Shown here: one piece after another, positions 49,059 to 59,247 of the stretch
How the letters are laid out: each line of letters starts with the position of its first letter
Position numbering within the stretch: position 1 is the first letter of the stretch
From: Roseovarius sp.
Lineage (GTDB): Bacteria; Pseudomonadota; Alphaproteobacteria; Rhodobacterales; Rhodobacteraceae
Direction of reading: 5' to 3'
Assembly: GCA_027493545.1 (NCBI GenBank)
Contig: JAOSKR010000002.1
Location: forward strand, 62,001 to 126,000
DNA length: 64,000 nucleotides
Made by a program: the position numbers and the translations under genes
The notes under the pieces: generated by a model
The model's database searches: none
What the model saw: the letters and a program-made list of their open reading frames with translations, nothing else
Told to the model about the DNA's origin: nothing

Positions 49059-50477
49059 TCAGAATTCCGAGCGGATGCCCAGCGATATCGCGCTCAGATC
49101 GACATCGAAGCGGCTGATGTTGGAGCGGCTGCGCTCGGCGGTCAGCGACAGTTCGGGCACGAAACCCATGTAGCTCCAACCGGCAAAGCTGGCGGTGGCG
49201 CCGCCAAACCACGAATCGTCCACCCGCCCGCCGGGCACCGGAGTGATGACCCAGTATTCGTCGTAGTCGAGCGTGCTGTGGCCGAGCGTGAAGCTGATTT
49301 TGGCCGGCCCGATGCTGCGCCCCATCGCATAACTCATCTGCGCCGACCATTGCCGCGAGGTGCGGTTGACGCCGTCGCTGTCGATGTCGCGGTAAAGCAG
49401 GTCTGCCCGCAGGCTGCCGCCGCCCGTCAGTCCCCGGGCAAGGCCCGCGACCGCCGACCAGACCGAGGCATCACGGCTGCCGGCGACGCGCCGGCCGTTT
49501 TGCTCCTCGAAATGGGTGCCGAGGCTGAGGCTCAGCCGCTCGCCCAGCTTCTGCACCCGGCTGATCCCGACACCGGCGAAATCGTAGTACGGCGCGCGCC
49601 CGTACCATGTCCGTCCGCCATTCAGCTCGAACCGCCAGTAGCCGTCCTTGCCCGGTGCCCAGACGTGGGCCACGCCCAGCTGCGCCCGCAGGGACGAGAT
49701 GTCGCTGCCGCTGATCCCCGCCACCGGGTTGTTCAGGCGCACCTCGTTCGACAGCACCCGTCCGGTCAGGCGGGTCTCGACACCCTCGGCCTGATGAATG
49801 CGGTAGGCGCCGATCATGTCGGTCTTGGCGACGATGCCGGGGATGGCTTGCGCGCTGGGGCTGAGCGCGCCCACCAGCGGCGACCCCTCGATCAGGTTCC
49901 AGGGGCTGTTGGCGCCGTTGTTGACGTTGTCCGAGGGCGTGATCGAAAAGCGCAGGTTGAAGCTGAGCGGGTTGCGGTGGCGCACGTTGCGAAAGGCGGT
50001 GACATAGTCGCGGCGGACGTCCTCGCTCGGCGCGTAATGCACGGCGCGTCGCAGCCAGAGTTGCGAGGCGGTCAGCCGTTCGTCGGCAAAGGCCAGCTCG
50101 GCGGCCAGTTTCGCCGCCTCGAAACGCTGCACGTCCGTCCTTGCGGTCCGGTAGGCCCGCGCCGCGGCGTGCTGGCCGGTGCGGTACTGCGTCAGCTGGC
50201 CCAGGGCGCGGGCGCGGATGAAATGCGCGTGCCCGTTTTCGGGATTGGCGGCGAGCAGTCCTTCGGAGAGGGTCAGCGCGGTCCTGGGCTGGCCCTTGCC
50301 CAGCGCCTGCTGCGCCAGCGCCTGCGCCTGCGGCAGCGACAGGCGCACCGCCGGCGCCTGTGGCGGCTGCTGCGGTCCCGCGGTCGCTGGTCCGCACACA
50401 CCCGCAAGCGCAATCAGACAGGACAGAACAGCCGGCAGTACCGCCGCCAGATGCTGCCGGTCAGGGCGTGCCGGCAT
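49059..50477 (-). CDS. Slam-type surface lipoprotein assembly modifier (outer-membrane barrel)
   Basis: 472 residues, start [26 protein letters not shown] at 50475-50477 with a signal peptide. Residues about 45-170 are TPR-like helices ([47 protein letters not shown]). From about 190 on, alternating beta strands form a barrel ([44 protein letters not shown]) and the protein ends in Phe (ISLGIRSEF), the BAM signal. This is the Slam (formerly DUF560) layout, which flips lipoproteins to the cell surface. Its gene overlaps the end of the lipoprotein gene upstream, the likely client. Confidence 0.85.
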   Translation of the reverse strand: MPARPDRQHLAAVLPAVLSCLIALAGVCGPATAGPQQPPQAPAVRLSLPQAQALAQQALGKGQPRTALTLSEGLLAANPENGHAHFIRARALGQLTQYRTGQHAAARAYRTARTDVQRFEAAKLAAELAFADERLTASQLWLRRAVHYAPSEDVRRDYVTAFRNVRHRNPLSFNLRFSITPSDNVNNGANSPWNLIEGSPLVGALSPSAQAIPGIVAKTDMIGAYRIHQAEGVETRLTGRVLSNEVRLNNPVAGISGSDISSLRAQLGVAHVWAPGKDGYWRFELNGGRTWYGRAPYYDFAGVGISRVQKLGERLSLSLGTHFEEQNGRRVAGSRDASVWSAVAGLARGLTGGGSLRADLLYRDIDSDGVNRTSRQWSAQMSYAMGRSIGPAKISFTLGHSTLDYDEYWVITPVPGGRVDDSWFGGATASFAGWSYMGFVPELSLTAERSRSNISRFDVDLSAISLGIRSEF

Positions 50478-51468
50478 CGGGATTGACGCTGCCGCAGATT
50501 GGCGAGCTGCCCGGAATCCGCACTGGTCGAGCACAAAGATGCCGCTTTCCGCTTCGCCATCAAGACCAAGATTCTGACCGACGCCGTCGAACTGGCTCAA
50601 CTGGACACCGCCTGCGACGCTGTCTGAGTCCGTGCCGCCGAAGATGCCGGCATAACTGCCGATCGAGTATGCTTGAATCGGCGCCTGACAGTGGATCGCT
50701 CGTATCGTATTCAACCGTGCCGGCAAAGGTGCCGTCGGCGGCGATATCGGTCACCACCAAAACGATTGATGGAAGTTCTGAAATCACGTTGAGATCGGTA
50801 TCCAGAAGCTCGCGGTTGAAGATGTTGCCCTCAACTGCATTGTCAGCAAAATCGGCGTTGATGAAGGTGTCGCCGTGGATGATCAGCGCCTGCGGCACCA
50901 CCAGCTCGGGATCATCCGACACCGGCGGTAACAGGTCGCTGCCGTTGGGATCACCGAGGTTGGTGAGTCCGACATAGCGGCCGGCATAGGTAACGAGACC
51001 GGAATCCGTAGTCACATCGGGCGGGTCATAGGCACCGTCGCGTTCGAGATAATAGCCCATGAACGCCCGGTTGCGCGGGCCGGGGCTGGAGATCGCCGCC
51101 GCGCGTACCGCGCCGCCGGTGCTCTGGCCGGCGTAGGCGGTGAAGTGACGGTCGCCCGCGTCCTCCTGCACCGTAAAGGCCACGTAGCCGTCCTGGTCGA
51201 GCGCCGGCGCGCGCCGGTAGGTGGCGCTGTAGGGCACCTCGTCAAGCGACATGCCTTCGACTTCCAGTGTGCCGGCACCCGCGTTGTACGCGACCCGGGT
51301 TACCTGACCCCCGATGGTGGTGGATACTGAGGCTTTGACCTCGGTTCCGCCTCCGCCCCCGGTTCCGCCCCCGCCAGCGCCATCGTCGCCGGAGTTGAAC
51401 GGATTTGAGCCGGCCGAACACGCCGCCAGGACGGCGCACGCCAGCAGGCCTGCCACTTTCTGTGCCAT
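50461..51468 (-). CDS. TbpB-like surface lipoprotein, probable Slam client (two frameshifts)
   Basis: Start MAQKVAGLLACAVLAACSAG at 51466-51468; lipobox LAAC puts the acylated Cys at about residue 17. A Gly/Thr-rich tether (about 30-42) follows, then repeated beta strands (GTLEVEGMSLDEVPYSATYRR; DRHFTAYAGQS) and a C-terminal barrel element with GTVEYDT...YSIGSYAGIFGGTDSDSVAGG. Frame breaks: near 50672 and near 50520. With both corrected it ends [13 protein letters not shown] at TGA 50461-50463, overlapping the Slam start by 17 bases. About 335 residues. TbpB-like barrels bind host or environmental ligands; the ligand here is unknown. Confidence 0.8.
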
Positions 51469-51675
51469 GATGTGTACTGCCCTCGATAGGTATTCTTTTT
51501 CGTGTTTTGAATGAAAATCAGAGCATTACCGGGCCAAGTCAATGTTTGACTGGCGGCGATGCACGGGAAAGTTGCCACTGTTGCACACCCGCCCATACAG
51601 AGTGTTGCTGTTTGTAAGAAGGCCGCCGCAAGATATAGTGGGCGCCGACTCACACTTGTGGAAAGGACGGATCAT

Positions 51676-52584
51676 ATGCCCCTCACGCCTGAACAGCGCG
51701 CCGAGATCGACGCCCAGCGCGCCGACGCCCGCCAGACCCTGCGCGCCGTGGCCGAGGGCATGGAGGCGCATCTCTACACCGCCTATCCGGTGCTCGATCA
51801 CGGGTTTGTCCGGGTGATCGACTACATGGGCGATGACGCCGCCATCTGTCAGGCGGCGCGGGTGAGTTACGGCAAGGGCACCAAATCGGTGTCGGGCGAC
51901 GAGGGGCTCATCCGCTACCTGATGCGGCACTGGCACTCGACCCCGTTCGAGATGTGCGAGATCAAGCTGCACGTCAAGCTGCCGGTCTTCGTGGCCCGGC
52001 AGTGGATCCGGCACCGCACCGCCAACGTCAACGAATATTCGGCGCGCTATTCGATCCTCGACCGCGAGTTCTACATCCCCGCGCCCGAGCATGTCGCGGC
52101 GCAATCCGAGGTCAACAACCAGGGCCGAGGCGAGACGCTGACGGGCGAGGAGGCCGCGCGTGTGCTCGACATCCTCAAGACCGACGCCGCGCGCTGCTAT
52201 GACAATTACGAGGCGATGATCAGCCAGGAGGGGCAAAAGGGGCTGGCGCGCGAACTGGCGCGGATGAACCTGCCCGCCAACATCTACACGCAATGGTACT
52301 GGAAGACCGACCTGCACAACCTGCTGCATTTCCTGCGCCTGCGCGCCGATATCCACGCCCAGTACGAGATCCGCGTCTATGCCGAGGAGATCTGCAAGCT
52401 GGTGGCCGACTGGGTGCCGTTTGCCTGGCGCGCGTTCGAGGATTACCGCCTGGGCGGCGCGGCGCTGTCGGGCAAGGCGCTCGACTGCGTGCGCCGGATG
52501 ATCCGGGGCGAGGCGGTGACGCGGGAAAGTTCGGGCATGTCGGCGGGCGAATGGCGCGAGTTTCAGGAGGTGATCGCGGGCTGA
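51676..52584 (+). CDS. thyX: Flavin-dependent thymidylate synthase
   Basis: 302 residues, intact. Makes dTMP from dUMP using methylene-THF and FADH2. The ThyX motif [15 protein letters not shown] (RHRx7S) is at about 112-126; other sites are [26 protein letters not shown] and [25 protein letters not shown] 51676 behind GGAAAGGACGG. It replaces thyA, as in most Rhodobacteraceae. The 207-base gap before it (51469-51675) holds the divergent lipoprotein promoter region. Confidence 0.97.
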   Translation: MPLTPEQRAEIDAQRADARQTLRAVAEGMEAHLYTAYPVLDHGFVRVIDYMGDDAAICQAARVSYGKGTKSVSGDEGLIRYLMRHWHSTPFEMCEIKLHVKLPVFVARQWIRHRTANVNEYSARYSILDREFYIPAPEHVAAQSEVNNQGRGETLTGEEAARVLDILKTDAARCYDNYEAMISQEGQKGLARELARMNLPANIYTQWYWKTDLHNLLHFLRLRADIHAQYEIRVYAEEICKLVADWVPFAWRAFEDYRLGGAALSGKALDCVRRMIRGEAVTRESSGMSAGEWREFQEVIAG

Positions 52585-52731
52585 GCACGCACCACGCGGT
52601 TTGCGGGTACACCCTGAAAGGGGCCGCCCCCGGCGACTCCCCCACCCCCGAAACCCTTTTGACAGCGCGGCCGATGCCGGTACCATTCCCCAGTCACCCA
52701 AGGGATCGCCGTTTCAGTTCAGGAGGATACC

Positions 52732-52998
52732 ATGCGCATTCCGACCCTTGTCGCCGTTGCCGCCCTTGCCGCCGTTACCGCGCTGCCCGCGTTCGCGGGC
52801 GGGGTGCGGGTCTACACGGTGCCGACCAATGCCAATTACTGCCCGGCCGGGTTGCAGCCCGTCAGTATCGACGGCTCGATCTCCTGTGGGCAGCCCAACA
52901 CCCATGTCACCTGGTACGAGATGAAGCGCCATCCGGTGCGGTGGACCTATCATTCGCGCGCGGTGACCTGCGCCGAGGGGCAGAAGGGCTGCGGCTGA
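52732..52998 (+). CDS. Small secreted cysteine-containing protein
   Basis: 88 residues; ATG 52732 behind AGGAGG. Signal peptide MRIPTLVAVAALAAVTALPAFA (1-22). The mature part of 66 residues has four cysteines (in NYCPAG, ISCGQP, VTCAEG, KGCG), so two disulfides are likely, and aromatic-rich THVTWYEMKRHPVRWTYHSR. No known family recognised. Monocistronic between thyX and cspA. Confidence 0.78.
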   Translation: MRIPTLVAVAALAAVTALPAFAGGVRVYTVPTNANYCPAGLQPVSIDGSISCGQPNTHVTWYEMKRHPVRWTYHSRAVTCAEGQKGCG

Positions 52999-53036
52999 GG
53001 CCGCGCCAGCCCCGCGCGATCGCAGCGCCGTTGGGT

Positions 53037-53058
53037 GCGGCCCGCGATCGCGGGCCGC
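53037..53058. repeat. 22-base perfect palindrome between convergent genes
   Basis: The sequence is its own reverse complement, centred on CGATCG. It lies between the ends of the small secreted protein gene and cspA. It may serve as a shared terminator stem, but there is no T-run. Confidence 0.6.
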
Positions 53059-53123
53059 GGCCTGACTGTGGAAAAGTGGGGGGCTGCCGCCGGCAGAGCC
53101 GGCCCTTGGCGCATCGGGGCGCG

Positions 53124-53330
53124 TCAGAGCAGTTTCAGCTCGCCCGCCATCATGCGCCCGTCGCGCCCGTTCTGCAATTCGTAGCCGACCTTCTGGTCGT
53201 CGGCGAGCCCGGTCAACCCGGCCTGCTCCACCGCCGAGATATGCACGAACACGTCCTTGCCGCCGTCGTCGGGGGCGATGAACCCGTATCCCTTGCTGGT
53301 ATTGAACCATTTCACGGTGCCTGTCGGCAT
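53124..53330 (-). CDS. cspA: Cold-shock domain protein
   Basis: 68 residues. RNP1 KGYGFIAPD and RNP2 VFVHISAV are intact, giving a single-stranded RNA/DNA binding OB fold. Start MPTGTVKWFNTSKGYGFI at 53328-53330. A perfect 18-bp hairpin lies 28 bases upstream of the start, in its 5' region. Confidence 0.96.
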   Translation of the reverse strand: MPTGTVKWFNTSKGYGFIAPDDGGKDVFVHISAVEQAGLTGLADDQKVGYELQNGRDGRMMAGELKLL

Positions 53331-53358
53331 GCCGCACTCCTTCCTTTTCGTCCAGTCC

Positions 53359-53404
53359 CCGGGTAATGCCGGGCCATGCCACGCTCTGGCCCGGCATTAC
53401 CCGG
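53359..53404. repeat. Perfect 18-bp hairpin upstream of cspA
   Basis: The arms CCGGGTAATGCCGGGCCA (53359-53376) and its exact complement (53387-53404) flank a 10-base loop. It could be a leader structure of cspA or an interspersed palindrome. The remainder of 53331-53544 contains nothing else recognisable. Confidence 0.8.
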
Positions 53405-53544
53405 CCGCATGAGCGCCGGAGACAGGCCGAATTGGCGGCGTGGCGGTTAGATGATTGCATCGGTTCGGCAAAAAGCAAGCAAAACCGGCGTGATCTTCTC
53501 CGCGCGGCGGGTTATGGGACGGCACCGGGCAAGGGGGCGCTGCG

Positions 53545-53859
53545 ATGATCCTTTACGGGCTGAAGACCTGCGATACCTGCCGCAAGGCATCGAGGGCGCT
53601 GCCGGCCGCGGAATTTTGCGATGTGCGCGCCGAGGGTGTGCCCGAGGATGTGCTCGCCGCCGCCCATGCCCGGTTCGGCGCGGCGCTGATCAACACCCGC
53701 TCGGCGACGTGGCGGGGGCTGGACGCGAACGGGCGCGCCGCGCCGCCCCTCGATCTGATCCGCCGCCATCCGGCGGTGATGAAACGGCCGCTCATCGTCG
53801 ACGGAGACGAGATGCATCTGGGCTGGGGACCGGAGGTGCGCGCGAAACTGCTTGGATAG
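53545..53859 (+). CDS. ArsC/Spx-family thioredoxin-fold protein
   Basis: 104 residues. GLKTCDTCRKASRALP at the N-terminus holds the CxxC of the family; later LINTRSATWRGLD and the DLIRRHPAVMKRPLIVDGDEMHLGW block fits the conserved R-P-x-x-x-x motif. Closest to YffB/ArsC-like reductases; arsenate reduction is not proven. Followed after 45 bases by a small membrane protein gene on the same strand. Confidence 0.88.
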   Translation: MILYGLKTCDTCRKASRALPAAEFCDVRAEGVPEDVLAAAHARFGAALINTRSATWRGLDANGRAAPPLDLIRRHPAVMKRPLIVDGDEMHLGWGPEVRAKLLG

Positions 53860-53904
53860 GGCGCATACGGCCCCTATCTGGGGGAGAGGCAGAAGGAGGA
53901 CGAG

Positions 53905-54272
53905 ATGCGCAACGCGGCGCTTTTGCTGGGGGTGATCGGCGGGCTGCTGGCCCTCGTGGTGGGGTTCTTCAGCTACGGCTATACCGAGGTCATCGACCGT
54001 TACGGCGAGGTTCGCGGGCTTGCCGAACAGGTCGAGAATGTCGGCCTGATCCGCACTGTCAGCTTTGTCGCGCCGCTTCTGGCCATCGCCGGGGCGGGAT
54101 GGCGCGGATCCGCGCGTTCTGGGGCGGCATCCTGATGCTGGTCTCGGCGGGGATGATGCTCTACGCCTTCGATTTTGGGGTGTTCACCATGTTTCCCATC
54201 GGCATGACCGCGCTGGGCGGGCTGATGGCGCTGGCCGCCGGCCGCCCGGATGAGCCGAAATCGCATTTCTGA
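53905..54272 (+). CDS. Small inner-membrane protein, function unknown (frameshifted)
   Basis: Starts MRNAALLLGVIGGLLALVVGFFSYGYTEVIDRYGEVRGL at 53905 behind AGAAGGAG. One G is missing near 54102; the next frame gives MARIRAFWGGILMLVSAGMMLYAFDFGVFTMFPIGMTALGGLMAL and ends PDEPKSHF at 54272. Corrected, about 122 residues with four predicted helices. No named family recognised. Confidence 0.78.
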
Positions 54273-54329
54273 GGCTGGTCGACGGTCCGCGGGTCCGAAA
54301 TCCCGAACGGAGTCCGGACCGCTCCCTTT

Positions 54330-54890
54330 TCAGGAAAGCGGCCGCGCCCCGGCTGACATCAGCCGGTCGAGCGAGACCGGCCCCGCGCCCCTGACCACCA
54401 GCACCAGCAGCACGAACACCCAGAGCGCGCGCTGGTCGAGGATGACGCCGCCCGGCGCGGTGTCGAACCACGCCCCGACCGTTGCGGGCTCGGCAATGGC
54501 GCCGTGCCCGTAAAGATCGGTCAGCGACTGCAGCACGACAAGGCCGATCATGCCCAGCGCCGCCAGCCGGGTCAGCAGGCCGAGCACGATCAGCGCGGGC
54601 AGGGCGAATTCCGCCCAGGTTCCCGCCGTCACCACCGCCCAGTGAAGAAACGACAGCTCGCCGATGTCATGGCCGGCGGCCTCCATCGCGCGGGGGAAAA
54701 TCTGGGTGTAGGCACCGGGCGAGGGCCGGAACAGTCCCGAAACCCCGTCGCCCAGCTTGGTCAGCCCCGCGGCCCAGTAATAGCCGGCAAGGATCGCCGC
54801 GAAGAGGAACCGCGCCAGCGTCGGCAGCAGCCAATCGGCGCGCTCGAGCCGGGCCAGGATCGCGTCGTGGATGGATATCAGCCTGGTCAC
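54330..54890 (-). CDS. DoxX-family membrane protein (last gene of the bufferin-type operon)
   Basis: 186 residues with four helices: LARFLFAAILAGYYWAAGLTKLGDG, then WAEFALPALIVLGLLTRLAALGMIGLVVLQ, and WVFVLLVLVVRGAGPVSLDRL, the DoxX pattern. It overlaps the DUF2063 gene by four bases. DoxX proteins are regular fourth members of DUF2282-DUF692-DUF2063 operons (BufD); their role is unproven, perhaps quinone- or thiol-linked redox at the membrane. Confidence 0.9.
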   Translation of the reverse strand: MTRLISIHDAILARLERADWLLPTLARFLFAAILAGYYWAAGLTKLGDGVSGLFRPSPGAYTQIFPRAMEAAGHDIGELSFLHWAVVTAGTWAEFALPALIVLGLLTRLAALGMIGLVVLQSLTDLYGHGAIAEPATVGAWFDTAPGGVILDQRALWVFVLLVLVVRGAGPVSLDRLMSAGARPLS

Positions 54891-55648
54891 GCGCCGGTTT
54901 TTCCCGGCTCGATACCGGCGATGGCGCTTGTGCCCAACAGCAGTGTCAGAGCAGCGGCGAGGTTGAAATCCGCCGCCGCGCCGGTTGCGTGCTCATGGGC
55001 CTGTCCGAGCGTTTCGCCGGCGATCAGCGCGACGATGAACGCGGCTGTGGCGGTGTCGATGACGGTCATTTGCGGATCGAATCCGGGGCGGGTGACGAGC
55101 GTGTTCTGCGCGCCCGGCCGGGGTTTGAGGCCGTTTTCCATGTTGAAGGCCCAGATCGCGTGAACCGGCCATCGCGACCGCACCAGCCGCACCGCCGGCG
55201 CCAGCCGCAGGCGCACCCCGACGAGCGCCTCCGGCGGCAGGGTTTCCAGCGTGGCCGCGTTGGCCGGCACCGCGTCGGCTGCGTGATACGAAAGCCGCAG
55301 CGCCTGTTCCAGCCGCGCCACATCCGCGAGGTAGCCCAGATGCGAAAGCGGTGCGAAGCCCTCCAGGAAGTCCGGAAAATCGGCGCCGTACTGCAACAGC
55401 ATCGGGTTGCGCGGCGGATGCCGGCGCAAGAAGACGCCGGCGACCTTTTTGAAGTTCTCCGCCCCGATCAGCCGGTTGATGCAGGGAAAGCCGAGCTCCA
55501 GCGCCTCGGTCAGGCTGACCGCGACGTTGTTGCGGTAGACGTCGAAGCGTTTGCCCGCGGGTCGCCCGCGCCGGTCGGTCAGGCCCGGCGGGGCAGGGTG
55601 CGTGCTGTCGAAAAGCGCGTCGTGAAAGGCGGATTGTGCGACGCTCAT
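54887..55648 (-). CDS. bufC: DUF2063 partner protein (BufC / HvfC-like)
   Basis: 253 residues, start [15 protein letters not shown] at 55646-55648. The N-terminal DNA-binding-like DUF2063 has [63 protein letters not shown], followed by [20 protein letters not shown]. In MNIO pathways such a partner recognises the precursor peptide and presents it to the DUF692 enzyme. It overlaps both neighbours by four bases. Confidence 0.92.
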   Translation of the reverse strand: MSVAQSAFHDALFDSTHPAPPGLTDRRGRPAGKRFDVYRNNVAVSLTEALELGFPCINRLIGAENFKKVAGVFLRRHPPRNPMLLQYGADFPDFLEGFAPLSHLGYLADVARLEQALRLSYHAADAVPANAATLETLPPEALVGVRLRLAPAVRLVRSRWPVHAIWAFNMENGLKPRPGAQNTLVTRPGFDPQMTVIDTATAAFIVALIAGETLGQAHEHATGAAADFNLAAALTLLLGTSAIAGIEPGKTGA

Positions 55649-56511
55649 GCCGGCACCTTGCCGAGCGCATTCAGCACGACACCGGCGCGGGCGGCTTCGG
55701 CCGCCAGCACCGGCCAGTCGGGAATGTCGGCATCCCGTTCGATCAGGATCGGCTTGGCCCCGGCGCGCGCCAGCGTGTAATCGAGCAGCGCCCAGACCGG
55801 TTCGGCCACCGCGCGGCCGTGGCTGTCGATCAGAATCGCCGCGCCCTCGCCGTCCTCGTCGCGGTCGTGGCCGCCGAGATGGATCTCGCCGACCCGCGCC
55901 AGCGCGAAGGCGTCGATATAGGTGCGCGCGTCGAGACCCAGATTGGTGGCCGAGACAAAGACGTTGTTGACGTCGAGAAGCAGCCCGCAGCCGGTGCGCC
56001 GCGCCACCTCGTCGAGGAATTCGGTCTCCGACCAGGTGCTCTCGGCGAAGGCCAGATAGCTCGACGGGTTTTCCAGCAGCATGCGCCGGCCGAGCGCGTC
56101 TTGCACCTCGTCGATGTGACCCACGACCCGGGTCAGCGTGGCCCGGGTATAGGGCAGGGGCAGCAGGTCGTTGAGGAAATGGCCCTCGTGGGTGGACCAG
56201 GCCAGATGTTCGGAAAAGCTCGCCGGGTTCAGCCATCCGCACAGATGCCTGAGCCGCGCCAGATGGTCGGGGTCGAGCCGCCCCTCGCCACCGATCGAGA
56301 GGCCCACCCCGTGTACCGAGATGGCAAAGCGTTCGGCCAGCGCGCGCAGCTGCGCCAGCGGCCGCCCGCCCGCACCCATGTAGTTCTCGGCGTGAACTTC
56401 CAGCCATTCAACCGGGCTGGCATCGTCCATGATCGCGGTGAAATGCTGCGGTTTGTAGCCGACGCCGGGGGCGGATGGCAGCCGGTCGAAGAGGGCGGAG
56501 CGGTCGGGCAT
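55645..56511 (-). CDS. bufB: MNIO-family (DUF692) peptide-modifying enzyme (BufB-like)
   Basis: 288 residues, intact. TIM-barrel multinuclear non-heme iron-dependent oxidative enzyme. Visible metal-ligand regions: [66 protein letters not shown] and GEIHLGGHD. Relatives convert cysteines of precursor peptides into oxazolone- or thiooxazole-type groups that bind copper. Start [12 protein letters not shown] at 56509-56511, 69 bases after the precursor gene. Confidence 0.94.
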   Translation of the reverse strand: MPDRSALFDRLPSAPGVGYKPQHFTAIMDDASPVEWLEVHAENYMGAGGRPLAQLRALAERFAISVHGVGLSIGGEGRLDPDHLARLRHLCGWLNPASFSEHLAWSTHEGHFLNDLLPLPYTRATLTRVVGHIDEVQDALGRRMLLENPSSYLAFAESTWSETEFLDEVARRTGCGLLLDVNNVFVSATNLGLDARTYIDAFALARVGEIHLGGHDRDEDGEGAAILIDSHGRAVAEPVWALLDYTLARAGAKPILIERDADIPDWPVLAAEAARAGVVLNALGKVPA

Positions 56512-56580
56512 GGGTCACCTGCTGAAACGTGCGGCGGGGCATGCGCGGACACGGCGTGGCGCATGCCCCGGTTTCACCGA

Positions 56581-56871
56581 TCACGACTGCGGCAGGTCGC
56601 GGTCGAGCTCCTCAAGGCTGCCCATGCGGCCGCCCGGCAATTCGATCTGCGTGCAGGTGCCGGCCTCGACCAGCGTCCGGGCATTGCCCTGGTAGTCGAC
56701 CGTCGAGGTGCCCGCGCAGGTGGTGCCGGCGCCGGCCTTGCAATCGTTTTCGCCGGCCATGGCAACGCCAAAGCATTTTTCCTGCCCGGCGGCATTGGCG
56801 GAAGTGGAATGGGCGGCGAGCGCGGCGGTGATGGCGCCGGCCAGTGCCGCGATCTTGACGGTGTTGTTCAT
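56581..56871 (-). CDS. bufA: DUF2282 bufferin-type precursor peptide
   Basis: 96 residues, start [19 protein letters not shown] at 56869-56871 behind AAAGGGAG. Signal peptide to about residue 28 (ANA-AG). Four cysteines at 33, 44, 52 and 73 in [21 protein letters not shown] and EAGTCTQI fit the BufA1 core pattern. A 20-residue acidic tail ([16 protein letters not shown]) follows the core. Proposed role: exported, Cys-modified copper-sequestering peptide. First gene of the operon bufA-bufB-bufC-doxX. The 258-base upstream gap has no gene, and I could not identify a convincing ECF promoter. Confidence 0.92.
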   Translation of the reverse strand: MNNTVKIAALAGAITAALAAHSTSANAAGQEKCFGVAMAGENDCKAGAGTTCAGTSTVDYQGNARTLVEAGTCTQIELPGGRMGSLEELDRDLPQS

Positions 56872-57129
56872 TGCATGTCTCCCTTTGGATGTGGCATTCG
56901 CTGCTCGGGTCCGGTGGTGAGGCATCGCCCAGTTGCCGAACCGGTGGTGTCCAAAGGATAGGTGACGGCGCCGTTCAATTGCGATTCACGACGGTGTGAC
57001 GCACGCGCCTGTCAAGTCCTGTCAACGGGAGGATTTCGGCAGGCGCTTGAAAAATATGTGAAAACGGCCGAGCCTTGGCGTCCGGGCAGCAGAATGTTTC
57101 AGCCTTGCGCCGCCGGGACGCTGGGGATG

Positions 57130-59076
57130 TTACAACAGATCGGGCGGCGTCGCCTCGCGCGCGAGCGCGGCGCTGGCATCAATGAGAGAAAGCGTTTCGG
57201 TGCGCTTTTCGCCCAGCCGGCGCAGGGTGACGGTGCGGTCCTCGACCTCGCGCGTGCCGCAGGCCGGGATCACCGGCACCTTGCCGACCGAATGTTCGCG
57301 GACCTTGTAGTTGATCTTTTCATTGCGGGTGTCGGCCTCGGCGCGCACGCCGGCGGCGACCAGTTGCTCGGTGACCTCGCGCACGTAGTCATCCGCCTCC
57401 GACACGATCGAGGCCACCACCACCTGCCGCGGCGCCAGCCAGAACGGCAGCTTGCCGGCGTAGTTCTCGATCATGATGCCGATGAAGCGCTCGAAGCTGC
57501 CCAGGATCGCACGGTGCAGCATGTAGGGGCGATGCCTGGCGCCGTCCTGGCCGACGTATTCCGCATCCAGCCGTTCGGGCAGGTTGGGATCGACCTGGAA
57601 GGTGCCCAGCTGCCATTCCCGCCCGATCGCGTCGGTGAGCTTGAAATCCAGCTTGGGTCCGTAGAAGGCGCCTTCGCCGGGGTCGATCTCGTAGGCGTTG
57701 CCGGTCTTCTTGATCGCGTTCTCCAGCGCCGTCTCGACATAGTCCCAGCTTTCCTCCGAGCCGACGCGCTTTTCGGGGCGGGTCGACAGCTTGATGTCGA
57801 AACTGTCGAAACCGAGATCGCGGTAGACGCCGGCCAGCATCCGGATGAAACGCGCGGTCTCGTCCTCGATCTGGTCCTCGGTGCAGAAGATATGCGCGTC
57901 GTCCTGGGTAAAGCCGCGCACCCGCATCAGCCCGTGCAGCGCGCCCGAGGGCTCGTAGCGGCTGCACGAGCCGAACTCGGCCATCCTGAGCGGCAGGTCG
58001 CGATAGGATTTGAGCCCGTGGTTGTAGATCTGCACGTGGCCGGGGCAGTTCATCGGCTTGAGTGCGTTGATGCGCTTTTCACGGGCGTGTTCCTCGTCGA
58101 CCTCGACGATGAACATGTGCTCCTGGTAGTTTTCCCAGTGGCCGGATGCCTCCCACAGCTTGCGGTCGACCACCTGCGGGGTGTTGACCTCGACATAGCC
58201 GTTCTCGCGCTGGCGGCGGCGCATGTAGTCCTGCAGCGTGATATAGATGCGCCAGCCATTGGGATGCCAGAAGACCTGGCCCGGGGCCTCCTCCTGCATG
58301 TGAAAGAGTTCCATCTCGCGGCCCAGGCGGCGGTGGTCGCGGCGCTCGGCCTCTTCGAGGAAGTGGAGATACGCCTTGAGCTTGTCGCGGCTGCTGAAAG
58401 CGACACCGTAGATACGCTGCAACATGGCGCGGTCCGAGTCGCCGCGCCAGTAGGCGCCGGCGATCGACATCAGCTTGAAGGCGTCGGCCGGCACCTGCCC
58501 GGTGTGCTGCAGATGCGGGCCGCGGCACAGATCCTGCCAGTGCCCGTGCCAGTACATCCGCACCGCCTCGCCCTCGGGGATCGCCTCGACCAGCTCGACC
58601 TTGTAGTGCTCACTCGTCTCCTCGTAGTGGCGGATGGCGCGGTCGCGGTCCCAGACCTCGGTGGTGACCGGGTCGCGGGCGGCGATGATCTCCTTCATCC
58701 GCGCCTCGATCAGGCCCAGATCCTCGGGCGTGAAGCGGTCCTCGCGGTCGAAGTCGTAATACCAGCCCTTCTCGATCACCGGGCCGATGGTGACCCTGGT
58801 TTCGGGCCAGAGCTCCTGCACCGCGCGGGCCATGATGTGGGCGAGGTCGTGGCGGATCAGCTCGTTCGCGGGCGCCTCGTCCTTCATCGTGTTGATGGTA
58901 ATCGCGGCGTCGTGCTCGATCGGCCATTGCAGATCCCAGTGGCGGCCGTCGACATGCGCCGATATGGCCTTTTTCGCCAGCGAGTTCGAGATCGAGGCGG
59001 CGACCTCGGCCGCGGTCACGCCGCGATGGTATGCGCGCGAGTTGCCATCGGGGAATGTCAGGGATATCTGGGCCAT
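57130..59076 (-). CDS. thrS: Threonyl-tRNA synthetase
   Basis: 648 residues, intact. TGS domain 1-65, editing domain with [16 protein letters not shown] (HxxxH), catalytic core with [10 protein letters not shown] (zinc Cys), [35 protein letters not shown] and [21 protein letters not shown], then an anticodon-binding domain ending [14 protein letters not shown]. Start [16 protein letters not shown] at 59074-59076 behind GAGGAGAC. Confidence 0.98.
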   Translation of the reverse strand: MAQISLTFPDGNSRAYHRGVTAAEVAASISNSLAKKAISAHVDGRHWDLQWPIEHDAAITINTMKDEAPANELIRHDLAHIMARAVQELWPETRVTIGPVIEKGWYYDFDREDRFTPEDLGLIEARMKEIIAARDPVTTEVWDRDRAIRHYEETSEHYKVELVEAIPEGEAVRMYWHGHWQDLCRGPHLQHTGQVPADAFKLMSIAGAYWRGDSDRAMLQRIYGVAFSSRDKLKAYLHFLEEAERRDHRRLGREMELFHMQEEAPGQVFWHPNGWRIYITLQDYMRRRQRENGYVEVNTPQVVDRKLWEASGHWENYQEHMFIVEVDEEHAREKRINALKPMNCPGHVQIYNHGLKSYRDLPLRMAEFGSCSRYEPSGALHGLMRVRGFTQDDAHIFCTEDQIEDETARFIRMLAGVYRDLGFDSFDIKLSTRPEKRVGSEESWDYVETALENAIKKTGNAYEIDPGEGAFYGPKLDFKLTDAIGREWQLGTFQVDPNLPERLDAEYVGQDGARHRPYMLHRAILGSFERFIGIMIENYAGKLPFWLAPRQVVVASIVSEADDYVREVTEQLVAAGVRAEADTRNEKINYKVREHSVGKVPVIPACGTREVEDRTVTLRRLGEKRTETLSLIDASAALAREATPPDLL

Positions 59077-59247
59077 CGGCCTTGTCTCCTCGTCGGTCTG
59101 GCGCCCACTAAACGCCCGGTTGCGGGTATATGGTCCGAGCGCTTTCTGGCGCGCGGGCGAGGCTGAGTCAAGGTCGGGGCGGGGCGCGAAAACGGTTTGA
59201 ACGCGCCGTGCTCGCGGTGCAGGATGCGCCCCGCGGGGGAGGGCACG

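Noticed and set aside
49059..50726. A frame joining lipoprotein C-terminus and Slam exporter
   Set aside because: A Slam protein needs its own signal peptide, which is present at 50477, and an alternative frame gives a proper lipoprotein end at 50461.
54887..56407. An N-terminal extension of the DUF2063 protein to 506 residues
   Set aside because: The extension is antisense-like Arg-rich sequence in a second frame of the DUF692 gene; the start at 55648 gives family length and the usual overlap.
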